This document shows, piece by piece, positions 1-9,200 of a stretch of DNA of 64,000 nt (position 1 is the first letter of the stretch; each line of letters begins with the position of its first letter). A program made the position numbers and the translations under genes. Below the pieces are notes generated by a model that worked only from the letters and a program-made list of their open reading frames with translations, had not been told where the DNA came from and did no database searches. This DNA comes from Ruegeria atlantica (lineage in GTDB: Bacteria > Pseudomonadota > Alphaproteobacteria > Rhodobacterales > Rhodobacteraceae). The stretch lies in contig NZ_CYPU01000039.1 in the NCBI RefSeq assembly GCF_001458195.1, positions 93 through 64,092 on the forward strand, read 5' to 3'.

Positions 1-993
1 ATTCTCGTTGGTGCCGCGTTGCCACGGGCTGTGCGGGTCGCAAAAGTAGATGTCGAGATCGGTGGCCAGTGCCAGGTTCTTGTGATCGGCAAGCTCTTTG
101 CCGCGGTCCCAGGTCAGCGTCTGGCGAAGCTCTCTCGGCAGATGTTGGATTTGTGCGGTCAGCGCAGCCACGACAGTCTGCGTTTCTTTCCCGCCCACCT
201 TCACGAGCATGACATAGCGCGTGCGCCGCTCCACCAGCGTCGCGATGAAGCTGTTCTTCGAGCCGGCGATCAGGTCACCTTCCCAGTGGCCGGGAATGGC
301 GCGGTCTTCGACAGCGGCCGGGCGTTCCCGGATCGAGATCGCATCCTTGATTTGACCGAGCCCATCCCGCTTCAGGCTAGCATGGCGAGACCGGCGGATG
401 GCACGTGTCGCGCGCAAATGTGCAAGCAACTCCTTCTTCAGAACGCCACGGGCCTGGATAAACAGGCTTCTGTAGATCGTTTCGTGAGACACACGCTCGC
501 CCTCGTCGTCGGGATGCTCGCGCTTCAGCCAACCCGCGATTTGCTGCGGCGACCACTTGCGTTCGAGCTTCTGAGCTATTGTGTGACAGAGCGCCGGCCT
601 CTCCGCCAGCTTGCAGGGCTTCGGACGCCGTGCACGCTCCCAGGCTGCCTGATCGGACTGGGTGGCCCGGTAATGCTGACGCCCCCCGTTGCGCCGCACC
701 TCCCGGCTGATCGTCGATGGAGATCGGCGCAGCTGACGCGCAATTGTACGAACGGACAACTCGGCTCCAAGCCCGCGTGAGATTTCTTCGCGCTCTGCCG
801 TTGTCAACGCCCACCGTGATCGCCGCCGCTCTGGTGGCCGTATACCACCCGTTCTCGCAAGCAGGGGATAGATCGACGACGAGCCTCGATCAAACAACCG
901 ACCGATCGAGCTCATCGACTCTCCGCGCTGCCAGCGATCCCAAATCTCTGCCTTCTGTTTCTCCGTAAAATAAATCCGACGACGATAAGCCAT
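1..993 (-). CDS. IS30-family transposase, C-terminus off the left edge
   Basis: DDE transposase of the IS30 family, open in one frame from the ATG at 993 to the window edge (331 codons seen). Residues 1-16 (MAYRRRIYFTEKQKAE) begin a helix-turn-helix region (WDRWQRGESMSSIGRLF), and a second one follows (SVRTIARQLRRSPSTISREV). The catalytic core shows the first Asp in GHWEGDLI, the second in TWDRGKELADH, and what should be the third acidic residue in the last visible residues GTNEN. Only about 20-30 residues should be missing, because family members are usually 320-380 aa. No frameshift or stop is visible, so the copy may be functional. Family assignment is firm; the specific element is not identifiable here. 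Confidence 0.9.
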   Translation of the reverse strand, partial: MAYRRRIYFTEKQKAEIWDRWQRGESMSSIGRLFDRGSSSIYPLLARTGGIRPPERRRSRWALTTAEREEISRGLGAELSVRTIARQLRRSPSTISREVRRNGGRQHYRATQSDQAAWERARRPKPCKLAERPALCHTIAQKLERKWSPQQIAGWLKREHPDDEGERVSHETIYRSLFIQARGVLKKELLAHLRATRAIRRSRHASLKRDGLGQIKDAISIRERPAAVEDRAIPGHWEGDLIAGSKNSFIATLVERRTRYVMLVKVGGKETQTVVAALTAQIQHLPRELRQTLTWDRGKELADHKNLALATDLDIYFCDPHSPWQRGTNEN

Positions 994-1060
994 ACCAACA
1001 CTCCATCCTTGCTTCCAAAGTGAAGTGTTGCGGCGATCCGTTGAGTCCGCCCCGCAAAGC
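1..1060 (-). mobile_element. IS30-family insertion sequence, partial
   Basis: The transposase is followed on its upstream side by about 65 bp that probably carries one terminal inverted repeat, somewhere in 1020-1060 (the stretch around tgttgcggcgatccgttgag). Its partner end lies outside the window, so the repeat cannot be confirmed by pairing and the right boundary is approximate. No target duplication can be checked. Confidence 0.55.
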
Positions 1061-1322
1061 TGACGTTAACCGAAAAGCTATTCGACTGCGCCGGCGTGAC
1101 CCTGCAATTCCGCCGCAGGAGAAAACCTGCCTATACGTCAACTTTCGAATTGAGACCTATTGTACGCCGTCCCGAAATACCTAGCTAAAGTATGCGGAGG
1201 GAGGGAGCCGCAAACCACTAAGAAAACGGTCAGGCAACGCGCCGAATGACTTCGGTGCGTCTAGGGTAAGCTGTGCCTGACGCATGAGGGATGGCCAAAA
1301 AACGCCATTACAGGAGAATACA
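994..1322. other. Gene-free stretch: IS end and leader of the host-attachment gene
   Basis: No credible coding frame is present. The left part is probably the IS30 terminus. The right part holds the leader of the next gene, with perfect 8-bp inverted arms GTCAGGCA (1229-1236) and TGCCTGAC (1274-1281), and inside them a smaller cgccgaa/ttcggtg pairing. This could be an mRNA stem-loop or operator. A ribosome binding site (caggaga, 1311-1317) ends the stretch. Confidence 0.5.
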
Positions 1323-1775
1323 ATGGTCGAACTTGCACAGGGAACATGGGTTGTCATTGCCAACGGGGAAAAGGCGCTGTTCATGGAGAATATCACCGAC
1401 GCTGAAGATCCCAATCTGGTTGTCGTATCCGTAGAAGAAAGCGATGGACCAAGGACCAAGTCTTCGGACCGGGCCGGTCGTCGTTTTGACACGGCGCCAC
1501 ATCAGAAATCGGCCGTGGAAGAGAGCAACTGGAAAACCCACGCGAAATCCCTGTTCGTGCAGGATGTCGCCGACCTGTTGAACCGTAAGGGTTTGAAAGG
1601 GGCCTATAAACGTTTGGTCCTGGTGGCCAGCCCGCATGTTCTGGGGCTGCTGCGTCGGCGGTTGCACAGCGAAGTGCTGGGAAAAGTGGTTGCCGAGGTT
1701 GATAAAACCCTGACCAATCACCCGCTGCACAAGGTTGAACAAGTGTTGCGACAGCGCCTTGCCCCTGCGACTTGA
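1323..1775 (+). CDS. Host attachment family protein (baeRF-like)
   Basis: A 150-aa soluble protein resembling the proteobacterial 'host attachment protein' family, first linked to Agrobacterium attachment and related to the archaeal release factor fold (baeRF). Visible hallmarks are the N-terminal WVVIANGEKA strand, the central basic segment RAGRRFDTAPHQKSAVEES and the C-terminal LVLVASPHVLGLLRRRL followed by VDKTLTNHP. The start at 1323 follows aggaga by 7 bp; an in-frame ATG at 1284 has no comparable site. It appears monocistronic and ends at a bidirectional terminator. The molecular function of the family is unsettled, so the name is a homology label. Confidence 0.8.
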   Translation: MVELAQGTWVVIANGEKALFMENITDAEDPNLVVVSVEESDGPRTKSSDRAGRRFDTAPHQKSAVEESNWKTHAKSLFVQDVADLLNRKGLKGAYKRLVLVASPHVLGLLRRRLHSEVLGKVVAEVDKTLTNHPLHKVEQVLRQRLAPAT

Positions 1776-1785
1776 ATTCGGTGAA

Positions 1786-1816
1786 ACTAAACGGGCGGTT
1801 CTGACCGCCCGTTTTG
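1786..1816. terminator. Bidirectional hairpin terminator
   Basis: Perfect 9-bp stem acgggcggt (1791-1799) / accgcccgt (1804-1812) with a 4-nt loop, followed by TTTT on the plus strand. It lies between two convergent genes. Confidence 0.8.
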
Positions 1817-1825
1817 CCAGCCGCG

Positions 1826-2377
1826 TTAGTTCAGAACTTTCCTGAGAACTGACATTGCGGCGTTGGGGCCGTCGACCCATGTGATGAAGTCTGACAGCGA
1901 CGCATCGGCAAAGCCTTGGCCGATGACCTGTTGCAACAACTCGTGCAGCGTATCCCAATACCCATCCACATTCATGACTAGAATGGGCTTGTCGTGCAGG
2001 CCCAACTGACGCCAAGTGAGCGCCTCGAACAACTCGTCCAGCGACCCCGGGCCGCCGGGCAGGACGATGACTGCATCGGCGTTCATGATCATGACCTTCT
2101 TACGTTCGTGCATAGTCTCGGTGACCACGAAACGGGTCAGGTCCGTTTTGCCGACTTCGCGTTGCAGAAGATGCACGGGGATGACGCCGAACGTGTCGCC
2201 ACCAGCGGATTGCGCGGCACGTGCAACCTCGCCCATCAGTCCGACATCTCCGGCACCGTAGACCAGTCGCCAGCCTTCTTCGGCCAAAAGGGTTCCAAAG
2301 TGCTGCGCCGCTTCGGAATAGGCCGGATTCGCGCCATTTCGTGACCCGCAATACACACAGACAGATTTCTGAGACAT
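1826..2377 (-). CDS. TIGR00730/LOG-family nucleoside monophosphate phosphoribohydrolase
   Basis: 183-aa Rossmann-like protein of the LOG family. Characterised members release a base from cytokinin riboside 5'-monophosphate or from AMP; the family was long mislabelled lysine decarboxylase. Visible motifs are CGSRNG (10-15), MHERKKVM (89-96, containing the active-site Arg) and PGGPGSLDE (107-115), a close variant of the family PGGxGTxxE. I chose the ATG at 2377 because it begins the conserved MSQKSVCVYCGS strand; the frame stays open further upstream, but that extension has no family counterpart. Convergent with the host-attachment gene. The substrate in this organism is unknown. Confidence 0.88.
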   Translation of the reverse strand: MSQKSVCVYCGSRNGANPAYSEAAQHFGTLLAEEGWRLVYGAGDVGLMGEVARAAQSAGGDTFGVIPVHLLQREVGKTDLTRFVVTETMHERKKVMIMNADAVIVLPGGPGSLDELFEALTWRQLGLHDKPILVMNVDGYWDTLHELLQQVIGQGFADASLSDFITWVDGPNAAMSVLRKVLN

Positions 2378-2503
2378 GGGATGGCTTCTCCGGGCTTGTA
2401 TATGGTGTTTTGACCCGTGATAGCGGGATTGATAGATTGGCTCAACCGTCAGGCAGAATGTGTTATACTCAAAGCACTTGCGCTGCGGAGCGAAGGGAAA
2501 AGA

Positions 2504-3820
2504 ATGAATTCCAATTCGGGAAGCGAAAGTTCCGGAACTTTCACCTGGGGGGTGATTGCCGGCGTCGTTGCATTGGTGGGAGTCGGCGGGTTGTACCTGT
2601 CCGGTATCTTTGGTGCTGGTCCTCAGGACGCTGTGCCGCAACAAGACACCGCAGTCCAGACCACGGAAGCGGCCAGTACGAATTCCACCGCCTCTGAGGA
2701 TCAGAGCACGGCAATTCAGGAACAGGAAGCCGTTGATCAGACTGATGACACTTCTGCACCAGCGACTGATACCGCCGAGGTCGAGCCGGTTGCCGCACCA
2801 CCGACTCTGGACCAGATTTTCGTAGAACCTGACGGAAATACTGTTCTCTCGGGCAACGCAGAACCGGGTGCGGACATTCGTGTTTTGCTGGATGGTGAGC
2901 AGGTACACAGCTTTACCGTCGACGACTCCGGTCAGTTTGCCGAGTTTCTGTCGATCCCATTCTCAGATGATGCACGCGGGTTAACGCTGGAAACTGCGGG
3001 TGAGGATCAACCTGTCCGTTCGGACGATTATTTGATTGCAGCTTTGCCTGAACCGGAACCGGTAATTGAGCAGATAGCTGCCGTGGAAACAGGTGACGCC
3101 GCCAGTGATCAAACTGCAGGAACGCAAGACACGTCGACACCTGCGTCGACCGATGAAAAATCGACAACCGGTGACGTCGAAACGGCGGTGGCAGCCGCAG
3201 ATCAACCAGAGGATCAACCCCGGGAAACTGCACAACAAGTCGCTGAAGAAAGCAACGAAAGTCAACAAGTTGCTGTTTTGCGTTCAGGTGAAGACGGGGT
3301 TGAACTGGTTCAATCTCCAACAACCGAATCCGATACTTCGGATGAGGTGGCGTTGGACACGATTGGGTATTCTAACGTTGGCGACGTTGAGCTGACAGGC
3401 CGGGTGCCGGACGGGTCTGCGGTGCGGCTGTATCTGGACAACCAGCTTGTCGCCGACCTGCCGCTGGTTGATGATGGTAAATGGCGCAGCGAGTTGGAAG
3501 GGATTGACCCCGGGATCTACACCCTGCGTGTGGATGAAATCGCCACGGATGGCACCGTGGTCAGTCGCCTTGAAACGCCGTTCAAGCGCGAACCACTGGA
3601 AGTTCTGCGCGCCGCAGAGGGTGGTGACCAGCCCGGGGGGGAAACAGATACCCCCCCGATCCGCGCGGTCACCGTGCAGGAAGGCGACACGCTTTGGGCC
3701 ATATCGCGTGATCGGTTCGGCGATGGTATCCTTTACGTGAAATTGTTCGAGGCTAACCGCGACGCGATCCGCGATCCTGATTTGATATATCCCGGTCAGA
3801 TATTCACCATCCCGGAATGA
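2504..3820 (+). CDS. Membrane-anchored LysM-domain protein
   Basis: 438-aa protein with a short cytoplasmic N-terminus, one membrane helix at about 14-35, and a long acidic Thr/Ala/Gln-rich region broken by Ig/carbohydrate-binding-like modules (for example VEPDGNTVLSGNAEPGADIRVLLDGE and VGDVELTGRVPDGSAVRLYLD). It ends in a single LysM at about 389-438 (VTVQEGDTLWAISRDRFGDG...YPGQIFTIPE). LysM binds N-acetylglucosamine polymers such as peptidoglycan, so the protein probably sits in the periplasm attached to the inner membrane and touches the wall. The architecture is common in Rhodobacteraceae. The start at 2504 follows gaaggg; the upstream in-frame ATG at 2417 lacks one. Confidence 0.85.
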   Translation: MNSNSGSESSGTFTWGVIAGVVALVGVGGLYLSGIFGAGPQDAVPQQDTAVQTTEAASTNSTASEDQSTAIQEQEAVDQTDDTSAPATDTAEVEPVAAPPTLDQIFVEPDGNTVLSGNAEPGADIRVLLDGEQVHSFTVDDSGQFAEFLSIPFSDDARGLTLETAGEDQPVRSDDYLIAALPEPEPVIEQIAAVETGDAASDQTAGTQDTSTPASTDEKSTTGDVETAVAAADQPEDQPRETAQQVAEESNESQQVAVLRSGEDGVELVQSPTTESDTSDEVALDTIGYSNVGDVELTGRVPDGSAVRLYLDNQLVADLPLVDDGKWRSELEGIDPGIYTLRVDEIATDGTVVSRLETPFKREPLEVLRAAEGGDQPGGETDTPPIRAVTVQEGDTLWAISRDRFGDGILYVKLFEANRDAIRDPDLIYPGQIFTIPE

Positions 3821-3881
3821 ACTATTGCTGCTGGCCCTTGGTGGGCCAGCGGTCTATCTCTGACCGCAGATCAGGTACGTG

Positions 3882-5699
3882 ATGAGACGAGCAGCGCCAA
3901 TGACCTCAGCCGATACGCCCACGTCCGACGAACGCCGCTCTGGTTGGCGCACGATCCGGAAGGTTGCGCCTTATATGTGGCCCGAGGACGAGCCTTGGGT
4001 AAAACGTCGCGTCGTTCTAGCCATGGGTATGCTGGTGCTGGCAAAGCTGATCGCCGTCTATACCCCTATCCTTTATAAGGGCGCCGTCGATGGGCTGGCG
4101 GGCGAGGGTGTTCCGCCACTGGCCTTGGGCGCTGTTGGCCTGACCGTGGCGTACGGCGTCGCACGCATGATGACAGTTGGTTTCCAGCAGTTACGCGATG
4201 CGGCCTTTGCCCCGGTAGGGCAGAGGGCCTTGCGCGCACTGGCGTTGGAGACCTTCCAGCACATCCACCAGCTGTCCATGCGTTATCACGTGACGCGCCG
4301 CACCGGGGGGCTGAGCCGGATCATCGAGCGTGGTGTGAAAGGCGTGGAATTCCTGCTGCGCTTTTTGCTGTTTTCCATCGGTCCATTGATCCTGGAACTG
4401 CTGTTGGTCGCGATCATTCTGATGTGGCTGTTCGACGTCTGGTATCTGGTTGTCGTTGCTGTCACCATCGCGCTGTACATCTGGTTCACCTTTGCGGTGA
4501 CCGAATGGCGCGTGAAGTTGCGGCGCGAAATGAACGATCAGGATACTGAGGCCAATCAACGTGCCATCGACAGCCTGCTGAATTTCGAAACCGTCAAGTA
4601 TTTCAATGCTGAATCGCGCGAGGCGGCTCGGTACGACGTGTCGATGAAGGCCTATGCCGGGGCTGCGCTTAAGACGGCGTATTCGCTGGCCTTCCTGAAT
4701 TTCGGTCAGTCCCTTCTGATCACTTGCGGGCTAATCGGCGTGATGGTTCTGGCGGCCATGGGGGTGCAGCAGGGTACGCTGACCGTCGGCGATTTCGTCA
4801 TGGTCAACGCCTATATGATCCAGATTACTGTGCCGCTGAACTTTCTGGGCACCGTCTACCGGGAAATCCGCCAATCGCTGGTGGATATGGGGCAGATGTT
4901 CGACCTGTTGGAACAACCGACCGAGGTGCAGGACAAACCCGGCGCGCCAGATCTGGTGGTCAGTGGTGGTGAGGTGACATTGGACAATGTGCGCTTTGGC
5001 TATGATGCGGACCGCGAGATCCTCAAAGGTGTGTCGCTGACGGTACCTGCTGGTCAGACTGTTGCAATTGTCGGTGCCACAGGTTCGGGTAAGTCAACGA
5101 TAGGCCGCTTGCTGTTCCGGTTCTACGATGTCACCGGGGGCGCGTTGAAGATCGACGGGCAGGACGTGCGCGACGTGACCCTGAACAGCCTGCACGCAGC
5201 CATCGGCGTCGTGCCGCAGGACACGGTGCTGTTTAATGATACCATCCGCTACAACATCGCTTATGGCCGGGACGGGGCCACTCAGGAAGATGTCGAAGCT
5301 GCTGCCAAAGCTGCGCAGATCCATGATTTTATCGTGACGTTGCCAGAAGGCTATGACACCAAGGTAGGCGAACGGGGGCTGAAGTTGTCGGGTGGTGAGA
5401 AACAACGGGTGGGCATTGCGCGTACCCTTCTGAAGAACCCGCCGATCCTGCTGTTGGATGAGGCGACCTCGGCGCTGGACACAGATACCGAGCAGGACAT
5501 CAAGGATGCCTTGGCGCGGGCGGGCGAGGGGCGGACCGTGTTGACGATCGCGCACCGCCTTAGCACGATTGCCGAAGCGGACCGCATTGTCGTTCTGGAA
5601 CGCGGTGAAATCCTTGAACAAGGCACCCATGACCAGCTTTTGAAGCGCGAGGGCCGTTACGCACAGCTCTGGAGTCGCCAGCAAGCGGACGCGGCCTGA
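3882..5699 (+). CDS. Atm1/HMT1-type ABC exporter (fused permease-ATPase)
   Basis: 605-aa half-transporter with the TMD N-terminal and the NBD C-terminal. It belongs to the mitochondrial Atm1/ABCB7-like group, whose characterised members export glutathione-linked or sulfur-containing species. The NBD shows Walker A GATGSGKST (about 398), signature LSGGEKQR (about 502), Walker B ILLLDEATSALD (about 522) and the H-loop in TIAHRLSTI. Group signatures in the TMD include RTGGLSRIIERG and NFETVKYFNAE. Start choice is uncertain: ATG at 3882, a GTG just before it, or ATG at 3900. No partner gene is adjacent; the substrate cannot be read from sequence. Confidence 0.9.
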   Translation: MRRAAPMTSADTPTSDERRSGWRTIRKVAPYMWPEDEPWVKRRVVLAMGMLVLAKLIAVYTPILYKGAVDGLAGEGVPPLALGAVGLTVAYGVARMMTVGFQQLRDAAFAPVGQRALRALALETFQHIHQLSMRYHVTRRTGGLSRIIERGVKGVEFLLRFLLFSIGPLILELLLVAIILMWLFDVWYLVVVAVTIALYIWFTFAVTEWRVKLRREMNDQDTEANQRAIDSLLNFETVKYFNAESREAARYDVSMKAYAGAALKTAYSLAFLNFGQSLLITCGLIGVMVLAAMGVQQGTLTVGDFVMVNAYMIQITVPLNFLGTVYREIRQSLVDMGQMFDLLEQPTEVQDKPGAPDLVVSGGEVTLDNVRFGYDADREILKGVSLTVPAGQTVAIVGATGSGKSTIGRLLFRFYDVTGGALKIDGQDVRDVTLNSLHAAIGVVPQDTVLFNDTIRYNIAYGRDGATQEDVEAAAKAAQIHDFIVTLPEGYDTKVGERGLKLSGGEKQRVGIARTLLKNPPILLLDEATSALDTDTEQDIKDALARAGEGRTVLTIAHRLSTIAEADRIVVLERGEILEQGTHDQLLKREGRYAQLWSRQQADAA

Positions 5700-5857
5700 T
5701 CCGGTCACCTGTGTAATTCCAGGGACCAGATAGAACAGCACTGCAAAAATGCGTTCAGTCCTCCAAGTTTAATTTGACGTTCATTTTTCTTGGTGAAAAA
5801 TCACCTAAAGTCATGGTGCCAGGTTCTTTGGCCGGACCTTAATCAAAGGAATATCTA

Positions 5858-6181
5858 ATGAAAATGCGTGCAGCAGCAGCCTTGGCCGCAACTGTTCTTA
5901 TGGCGACTTCGGCATTTGCCGAGGATCTTGAATTTCTGGTTTTGAATGAATCCAGCGCGGATCTGGTCGAGTTCAATGTCTCGCCTGCGTCTTCCGGTAG
6001 CTGGGAGGGGAACCTGCTGCGCGGTGGCTATGTCGCGCCCGATTACGAAATCGATGTTGTCATCGCGGATGGTCTGACCACATGTGTCTACGATGTTCGG
6101 GGGGCGTTCGACGATGGTTCGTTGGCTGAAGACTTCGGTCTGAACCTGTGTGATTTGGGTGAATATGTATTCACCGACTAG
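5858..6181 (+). CDS. Small secreted protein, function unknown
   Basis: 107 aa with a clear Sec signal peptide (KMRAAAALAATVLMATSAFA, cleavage near 21) and a mature domain of about 85 residues with two cysteines (TTCVYDV and LNLCDLG) likely to form a periplasmic disulfide. Short secreted proteins of this type are frequent in roseobacters and are often labelled 'argininosuccinate lyase' in databases. Nothing here supports that: the protein is far too short and lacks the fumarase-superfamily signature. It has its own Shine-Dalgarno (aaagga) and ends before a hairpin. Confidence 0.75.
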   Translation: MKMRAAAALAATVLMATSAFAEDLEFLVLNESSADLVEFNVSPASSGSWEGNLLRGGYVAPDYEIDVVIADGLTTCVYDVRGAFDDGSLAEDFGLNLCDLGEYVFTD

Positions 6182-6208
6182 GTCTTAGAAACTAGGTCCT
6201 GGAGAAGA

Positions 6209-6239
6209 AAAATGGCGAACCTTGCGGTTCGCCATTTGC
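6209..6239. terminator. Hairpin terminator, mainly serving the RND operon
   Basis: Perfect 12-bp stem aaatggcgaacc (6210-6221) / ggttcgccattt (6226-6237) with loop ttgc. Reading leftwards it is followed by a pyrimidine-rich ttttcttctcc, so it fits termination of the minus-strand operon; the plus-strand gene ends 29 bp before it. Confidence 0.8.
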
Positions 6240-6240
6240 A

Positions 6241-9200
6241 TTACTCGGCCGCCTTTAGGGGTGACGTTGGCGGGTGATCGGGACGCTCATCCTTGTCTGC
6301 ATCCGGTGCGGGCGCAGTCGGCGTCTCATCCCCCCAGACAACCTCGGTGGCCTGTACCTGACGGGCAGCGTGACCAACCGCCATATCCTGAGCGATTTGG
6401 CTGGAACGACCTGCAGTGGCCCGTGCCAGCGCCTTGGCCAGCCATACCGCATAGGTGGTGACCCACACCCGCAACGCCAGGAACGATGGCGTCACGATCA
6501 GCGTCAGAACCGTTGCAATACCCAGCCCAAACACAACTGCCGTAGCCAGCTGTTTCCACCACAGCGCAGTTGGGCTGTCGATAGAATAGCCGCCATTGAT
6601 GAAGTCCAGCGACAATCCGAACATCATCGGTGTCAGACCGGCCATCGTGGTCAGGGTGGTCAGCAGAACCGGGCGGATACGCGCCTCAGCCGTGCGGATG
6701 ATCGCCTCGATCCGGGGCATATATCGGCTATATTCCTGATATGTATCGATCAGAACAATGTTGTTGTTCACCACAATCCCTGCCAAGGCCACAATCCCTG
6801 TACCGGTCATGATGATCGAGAACGGTTGCTGCATGACCATCATCCCGATTAGAACGCCGGTGGTCGAAAGCACAACGGCCAGCAGAACCAGCACCGAGTT
6901 GTAGAACGAGTTGAACTGCGCCAGCAGGATCACAAACATCAGGCCTAAAGCAGCCAAGAAAGCGCTGGACAGGAAAGCCTGGCTTTCTGCCTGATCTTCC
7001 TGATCGCCGGTCCATTCCCAACTGACGGTGCTGCCGAAGGGATTGGTTTCAAGCCACTCGGTAAGCACTGCAATGCGTTCGTTGGGATTGATCAGGCTAA
7101 TCCGGGCGTTTCCAGATTCCAGATCGGCGCGCACTGCATCGACATCTTCCGCACCCGTCAACATGACAAGCTCGAATTTGTTGCCGGTCGGTCCAGTGAT
7201 GATCGCGCCTGTGGGTTCTGAACCTTCCACGACGCCGCGCACAACTGCCAGCCGCTGTTCCGTGCCATCCGCGTTATCTATCACAACTTTGCTCAGGCCC
7301 GGTTCAACGTCGGCCTTCACGTCATAGTAACGCTGCTGGTTGATCCGGTTGATCTCGGCCAGTTTGGCCACTGGCTTGCGCGTGACAAAGTTCGACAAAG
7401 GCACCAGCCCATCCGGCGTACGCACCTTGAGCGTATCCAGTGTCGACAAAACCCGGTCTTCATCGGGCAGGCGAACGCGGATTTCGATTTCCTCGTCCAC
7501 GCTGTCGGGGCGCATTTCGCCCAGCAGCAGCCCGCGCGTGACCAGTTGCACCATCGCGCCGACGGTTGCCACATCCGCGCCGAAACGACCCGCTTTGGCA
7601 ACATCCACGTCGATCTGCCAGTCGATGCCGGGCAAGGGCAGGGTGTCTTCGATCTTGATCAGGCCGGGTGTTTCATCGAACATCTTACGGCCCGCAACAG
7701 TGGCTGAGTTCAGTTCTTCCCAGCCGTCCGCCTTGATACGCAGATGAACGGGCTTGGCCGAGGCAGGGCCTTGTTCCAGCGGTAGGATTTCGACGATGAA
7801 GCCTGGAATCTTCGCAAGTTCGGCGTTCAACTGATCCAGCACGAAGTCACCGTCATATTCCGGGGCAACCGTTTCACGGTCGATCAACCCGCCGAAGATC
7901 GGTTCGGACACGTTGGGTCGGTCTTCCCACGGGATGATTTCGAACTGGACGCGACCGACAGTGTCTGCCGGTGCTTGCGCACCTCCATTGTTCTGGTTCA
8001 GCCCGCCTTCTCCTGCAAAGGAAAACACGTTCACGACTGCGGGATGCGCGCTGATAATTTCTTCGGCCGCCAGTACCATCTGGTCCTTTTCGACCAGTGA
8101 TATGTTGCCACGTGCACGAACATAGGCCGTGGCTTGCTCGGGTTCGCTTTCGACGAAGAACTCTACGCCCCGATTATTGTTCCCAAATGCGGTCATGACT
8201 GACATCACAGCGAAGCCAATGACGACAATCGAAACAATCGGCATGATCGGGTTGCCGACGAGGAACTTGATGACATAGCCAAAGGGTGTGTGTTCACGCG
8301 CTGTATGCACATGCTGATCGGGCGCGCGTTCTATTTTGGCGGCACTCAACGTAACAGAACCAGCAAATGCTCCAAAAATGAACAGGAAGGCACCAAGCAG
8401 GACTGCTCCGAATGCGCCTTCGGGCAACAGATAGGTCGGATTCAGCAGTTGCATCGCACCAAGGAAGATCAGGTACAGCGATGGCGGCACCATAACCGCA
8501 CGAACCCACCACCGGGTGCGCGCGCGTAGCCAGTCGGATGTGCGGTCAAAAACCCGGCTCAGACGTCCCGAAACACCGCCCATGACAGGCAGATAGATCA
8601 GCGCAACGATCAACGAGGCGGACAGAACGAAGATCAGCGTGACGGGCAGCATCCCCATAAACTCACCCGGGACACCCGGCCAAAACAGCATCGGCAGGAA
8701 GGCACATAGGGTTGTGGCTGTGGATGACACAATAGGCCAGAACATACGCTGCGCAGCTTTGACATAGGCGTGCATCGGGCCGACGCCCTCTTTAATGCGC
8801 CGGTCAGCGTATTCCACGACAACAATGGCCCCGTCGACGAGCATACCCACTGCAAGGATCAGGCCGAACATCACGATGTTCGAGATGCTGATGCCCATGC
8901 CTGCCAGGAACGCAAAACACAGTAGGAATGAGGTCGGGATCGCAAAACCCACCAGCAATGCCGCGCGTGTGCCCAAAGAGGCCAGAACAACGATCATCAC
9001 CAGTGCGATGGCCGTCAGAACCGAGCCTTCCAACTGGCTGACCATCGAGCCGACGATGCGGCTTTGGTCGTTCGAGGTGCCCAGCTGGATTGCGGCCTGC
9101 ATCTCGGGCGGCCATTTTGCCTGCGCAGCGGCAATGGTTTGTTTCACACCCTCGACTGTGTCGATCAGGTTGTAGCCCTTGCGCTTGACCACCTGCAGCG

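Noticed and set aside
1826..2377. Lysine decarboxylase
   Set aside because: Old name of the LOG family; the PGGxG..E motif belongs to phosphoribohydrolases and there is no PLP site.
5858..6181. 'Argininosuccinate lyase' label for the small secreted protein
   Set aside because: 107 aa with a signal peptide and no fumarase-superfamily signature; such labels for this type of protein are database errors.
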